NCBI GenBank assembly: GCA_963558185.1
Contig: CAUWFE010000002.1
Coordinates: 27,133-91,132 of the forward strand
Reading direction: 5' to 3'
DNA from: UMGS1663 sp963558185
GTDB lineage: Bacteria > Bacillota > Clostridia > TANB77 > CAG-508
Length of the DNA: 64,000 bases
Positions 60,788 to 64,000 of this stretch are shown in pieces. Made by a program: the position numbers and the translations under genes. The notes beneath the pieces are model-generated. The model saw only the letters and a program-made list of their open reading frames with translations, did no database searches and was not told the DNA's origin. Every line of letters begins with the position of its first letter. Position 1 is the first letter of the stretch.

Positions 60788-62512
60788 ATGGAGAAATTAA
60801 AACAGTTTTGCTATAATAAAAAATACACCATAATTTCAGCAATAGCCATATTTATAATTGCTATCTTTTTATGCTTTTGGATAACACAAAAACAAGGATT
60901 CCATGAAGATGAAATATTTTCATATGGCTCATCAAATTACAAATGGGATAGTATGTTTCAATTGGTAGGAAAATCTGACTATACAAATACAGCAATAGAA
61001 AAATATATTATAGCAGATAGCTTTTCAGATACATTAAAAAATATAAAATATTATCTTCAAAATCCGCAAGAATTAGAAGAATTAAAACAACAAGTTAGGG
61101 ACCAAGAAAAAACAGTATGGAAAACTAAAGAAGATGCAAAAGAATATGTAACTATAGGAAATGGAGATGTATTTAATTATCTTTCAGTATATTATAATCA
61201 GTCAAGAGATGTGCATCCACCATTATTTTATTTTTTAGTACATTTTGTATCTAGTATTGCATATGGCAGTTTTTCAAAATACATAATTTTTGCTATTAAT
61301 TTAGTATTTATGCTACTTACATGTAATTTAATTAGAAAAATTTTTGAATTGTTCGGTAAAAAAACATTAGGTATAATAGCAATGTTATTATATGGTTTTA
61401 GCATGGGAGCAGTAACAACAGCAATATTTTTAAGAATGTATGCAATGCTAACATTTTTTACTATTGCATATTTATATATAAATTTAAAAATATGGAAGAA
61501 TGATTTTGAAATTTCTAAAACGGAAAAGTGGAAATTATTTTTTACCACAGTATTAGGATTTTTAACACAATATTATTTTTGCATATTCGCACTATTTACA
61601 TTTATTATAATGTGCATATATATGATAAAGAAAAAGAAATATAAAATTTTGCGTACATATATAGGAATTCACATACTATCAGCAATAGCTGGAATAATAT
61701 TATTCCCGGCTTCAATATATCATATATTCTTTTCATATAGAGGAGCAGGGGCAGAAGATAGTGGAAAAGGCATAATAGAAATGCTTGGCTTTTATATTAC
61801 TAGAATGCAAGAAGCATTTAGCATTCAAAATTTCACTACATATGGAATAGTAGCATTAGTAGCTTTTGGCTTTATACTTAAATGTGCAAAGAAAATAAAA
61901 GAAAAAAGCCTAAAAGATATATTCCCATATATTTTAATAGCAATACCAACTATACTATATTTTATTGTAGTTGCCAAAATAGCTCCTACAAATGTAGGTG
62001 AAAAGCCAGCAATACGCTATATTATGAATATTTTGCCACAAGTAGTAATTCTTTTTGTTTTAGCAATTACCTTTATATTTAAAGAGAAAAAAATTGCATA
62101 TGCAATTTCTATTTTAATAACTATATTAATTAGTGTAAATGGAATTATATATAACAAACCATCATATTTATATCAAGGTTATAATGAATATACTGAAATT
62201 GCCGAAAAATATCACGAATTACCATTTGTATATACTGTAGACAATAGTTTTACTCATATAAATAGTATGCCAGAATATTTAATATATGATAAAACATTAA
62301 TACTGGATATGAGTTATGTTAATATAGAATTTTTAAAGCAAGATGAAGTAATACAAAATACAGATAAATTTATATTAAGTATAAAAAAATGGACCAATGT
62401 AGAAGATATCTTACAAAAAATATTAGATAATACAGGTTTTAATCATTTTGAAGTATTATATGACAAACAAGATGATACTCAAAGCATAATATATTTAATA
62501 TCTAAAATATAA
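60788..62512 (+). CDS. GT-C-type membrane glycosyltransferase-like protein (ArnT/PMT-like)
   Basis: The 574-residue protein has about eleven membrane helices. The first outer loop contains QGFHEDEIFSYG, the acidic motif of GT-C enzymes, and RDVHPPLFYFLVHF follows the second loop, as in ArnT/GT39-like proteins. They transfer sugars from lipid carriers outside the membrane. It starts 25 bases after oapA and may be cotranscribed. The acceptor is unknown. Confidence 0.78.
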   Translation: MEKLKQFCYNKKYTIISAIAIFIIAIFLCFWITQKQGFHEDEIFSYGSSNYKWDSMFQLVGKSDYTNTAIEKYIIADSFSDTLKNIKYYLQNPQELEELKQQVRDQEKTVWKTKEDAKEYVTIGNGDVFNYLSVYYNQSRDVHPPLFYFLVHFVSSIAYGSFSKYIIFAINLVFMLLTCNLIRKIFELFGKKTLGIIAMLLYGFSMGAVTTAIFLRMYAMLTFFTIAYLYINLKIWKNDFEISKTEKWKLFFTTVLGFLTQYYFCIFALFTFIIMCIYMIKKKKYKILRTYIGIHILSAIAGIILFPASIYHIFFSYRGAGAEDSGKGIIEMLGFYITRMQEAFSIQNFTTYGIVALVAFGFILKCAKKIKEKSLKDIFPYILIAIPTILYFIVVAKIAPTNVGEKPAIRYIMNILPQVVILFVLAITFIFKEKKIAYAISILITILISVNGIIYNKPSYLYQGYNEYTEIAEKYHELPFVYTVDNSFTHINSMPEYLIYDKTLILDMSYVNIEFLKQDEVIQNTDKFILSIKKWTNVEDILQKILDNTGFNHFEVLYDKQDDTQSIIYLISKI

Positions 62513-62567
62513 GTAGAATAAAGTTTCTTACAGCCGCATATATTGAACCAATAAGGGAGGAATATAT

Positions 62568-63791
62568 ATGTATCGTAAGAAATTTTTTTTTATACTTATT
62601 ACAATAATATATATTAGTATAATTTCAACTTCAAGTTTTGCAATAGAAAATAGTTTATATGTATGGTCATCTAATGTTGTTACAGAAGAAAAAACAGCTC
62701 CAACTTCTTCAAAACCTACTGAATTAGATTTAAAATGTGAATCAGCTATTCTAATAGAGCAAAACACAGGAACAGTACTATATGAGAAAAATCCGCATGA
62801 AAAATTGCGTCCAGCTTCTGTTACAAAAGTAATGTCTATTTTATTAATTATGGAAGCAATAGATAGTGGAAAAATAAAGTATGAAGATAAAGTACCGTGT
62901 AGTGAAAATGCAGCATCTATGGGAGGTTCTCAAATTTGGTTAGATACACGAGAAGAATTAACTGTAGATGAAATGCTAAAAGCAATTTGTGTTAATTCTG
63001 CAAATGACTGTGTAGTAGCAATGGCAGAATACATAGAAGGTAGTACAGAGCAATTTGTTACTAAAATGAATGAAAAAGCAAAAAAATTAGGAATGAAAGA
63101 TACTGTATTTAAAAATTGTCATGGACTAGATGAAGATGGACATGAAACCTCTAGTTATGATATTTCATTAATGTCACGAGAATTATTGATGAAACATCCA
63201 GATGTTACTAAATATACAACAATATGGTCAGATACTTTAAGAAATGGAAAATCAAGTTTAACAAATACCAATAAATTAATACGTAACTATAAGGGAGCTA
63301 CAGGCTTAAAAACAGGTTCTACAAGTTTAGCTTTATATAATTTATCTGCAAGTGCAACTAGAGATAATTTATCTTTAATAGCAGTAGTTATGAAAGCACC
63401 TACAACAAAAGATAGATTTGCAGATGCAGAAAAATTATTAGATTATGGTTTTGGCCAATATAGCTATGTTCAATTAGCTAAAAAAGGAGAAAAAATAAAT
63501 GAGATAGAAATAAAAAAGGGTACAAAGGGGAATATACAAGCTATATATGAGGAAGATGCTTTACTTTTAAGTAAAAAAGGTTCAGAAAAAAACATAGAAC
63601 ATGTAGTAAATTTACCACAAAATGTTCAAGCACCAATTGAAAAAGGGCAAATTTTAGGTGAAATTGTATATAAACAAGATGGAAAAGAAATAAAAAAAGT
63701 AAACTTAATAGCAGATGAAAGTGTAAAAAAATTAACATTATTAAATATAGCAGAAAAAGTATTTTTATCATGGTTTAGATTATTAAGATAA
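62568..63791 (+). CDS. D-alanyl-D-alanine carboxypeptidase (S11, DacF-like)
   Basis: The 407-residue protein has a signal peptide ending near TSSFA. The three penicillin-binding motifs are complete: SVTK near residue 84, SAN in CVNSANDC, and KTG in GLKTGSTS. A C-terminal PBP5-like domain (about 300-380) and an amphipathic final segment (VFLSWFRLLR) for membrane attachment follow. It trims peptidoglycan pentapeptides. GGGAGG precedes the start codon. A WalR-like array follows the stop codon. Confidence 0.93.
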   Translation: MYRKKFFFILITIIYISIISTSSFAIENSLYVWSSNVVTEEKTAPTSSKPTELDLKCESAILIEQNTGTVLYEKNPHEKLRPASVTKVMSILLIMEAIDSGKIKYEDKVPCSENAASMGGSQIWLDTREELTVDEMLKAICVNSANDCVVAMAEYIEGSTEQFVTKMNEKAKKLGMKDTVFKNCHGLDEDGHETSSYDISLMSRELLMKHPDVTKYTTIWSDTLRNGKSSLTNTNKLIRNYKGATGLKTGSTSLALYNLSASATRDNLSLIAVVMKAPTTKDRFADAEKLLDYGFGQYSYVQLAKKGEKINEIEIKKGTKGNIQAIYEEDALLLSKKGSEKNIEHVVNLPQNVQAPIEKGQILGEIVYKQDGKEIKKVNLIADESVKKLTLLNIAEKVFLSWFRLLR

Positions 63792-63807
63792 TGATATATA
63801 CATAAAA

Positions 63808-63875
63808 CTGTAACAAAATTGTAATAAAACTGTAAAGAAAAAAATATAGAAAAATACTAATATATGTTGTATAAT
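63808..63875 (+). promoter_or_regulatory. Three-copy WalR-like box with -10, before the last ORF
   Basis: TGTAAC (63808), TGTAAT (63819) and TGTAAA (63830) have an exact 11-base period. TATAAT lies at 63870-63875, 34 bases after the last repeat; the corresponding distance at the 31270 array is 33. The -35 is poor, which fits an activator-dependent promoter. Confidence 0.55.
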
Positions 63876-63903
63876 AAAACAAAAAACAAAGGAAAGAAAA
63901 AAA

Positions 63904-63993
<90 letters not shown>

Positions 63994-64000
63994 CAAATAA

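Overview
The window is a strongly AT-rich chromosomal segment of a low-GC, Gram-positive-type anaerobe, most likely an uncultured gut-type Clostridia. The supporting features are AddA next to an S4-domain RqcP, PolC, a YlbF-family protein, sortase-type anchoring, a dockerin/cohesin pair, Shine-Dalgarno sites of the AGGAGG type with frequent TTG and GTG starts, and an OLE RNA with its OapA partner. UGA is an ordinary stop codon. Almost all genes lie on the plus strand; asnB and one hypothetical gene are the only intact genes on the minus strand. I saw no tRNA, rRNA or CRISPR array.

Layout. 1-1132: the end of addA, then rqcP. 1134-5650: an accessory patch with an unknown gene behind WalR-like boxes, a tandem pseudoknot RNA with its own promoter and terminator, three orphan genes, a relic of an asnB 3' end, a UGA-interrupted small ORF and an ORF6N-domain gene. 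5656-7509: asnB with Ser in place of the nucleophilic Cys2. 7689-10493: a four-gene SGNH hydrolase / DUF4358 / ECF sigma / anti-sigma operon reminiscent of sigV-rsiV-oatA. 11275-12432: fucO. 12511-29453: a long polysaccharide locus with an Alg14/Alg13-like transferase pair, CapD-type dehydratase, phosphoglycosyl transferase, six further transferases, EpsG-type polymerase, flippase, three acyltransferases, an aldolase and a 2-hydroxyacid dehydrogenase. Its leader carries overlapping palindromes of 62 and 68 bp. 29622-32203: a secreted LRR-dockerin protein and a surface-anchored cohesin-like protein. 32333-34893: Wzz-like protein, tyrosine kinase and PHP phosphatase, which complete a Wzy-type capsule system. 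34955-41678: glmM, an M29 aminopeptidase, a methyltransferase relic, a RhuM-Fic protein, a peroxiredoxin, a DUF1540 peptide and a DUF4143 ATPase. 41894-50888: pyrH-frr-uppS-cdsA-rseP-polC, interrupted by a MITE-like element. 50947-57377: membrane and HD proteins, a collapsed ABC transporter, a glycosyltransferase, a YlbF-family protein and a zinc peptidase. 57395-62512: an rRNA methyltransferase, a CDF metal transporter, OLE RNA, oapA and a GT-C membrane protein. 62568-64000: a D,D-carboxypeptidase, then WalR-like boxes in front of an ORF carrying a long TA run.

The most unusual items are the two-copy pseudoknot array at 2230-2325, where three base pairs covary between copies and the layout resembles a type III antitoxin RNA without a recognisable toxin; the TA run at the start of the last ORF; the MITE-like element with a target duplication at the rseP stop codon; and three 11-bp-period WalR-like arrays. 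All functional calls come from reading motifs and gene order by eye; no database search was run.
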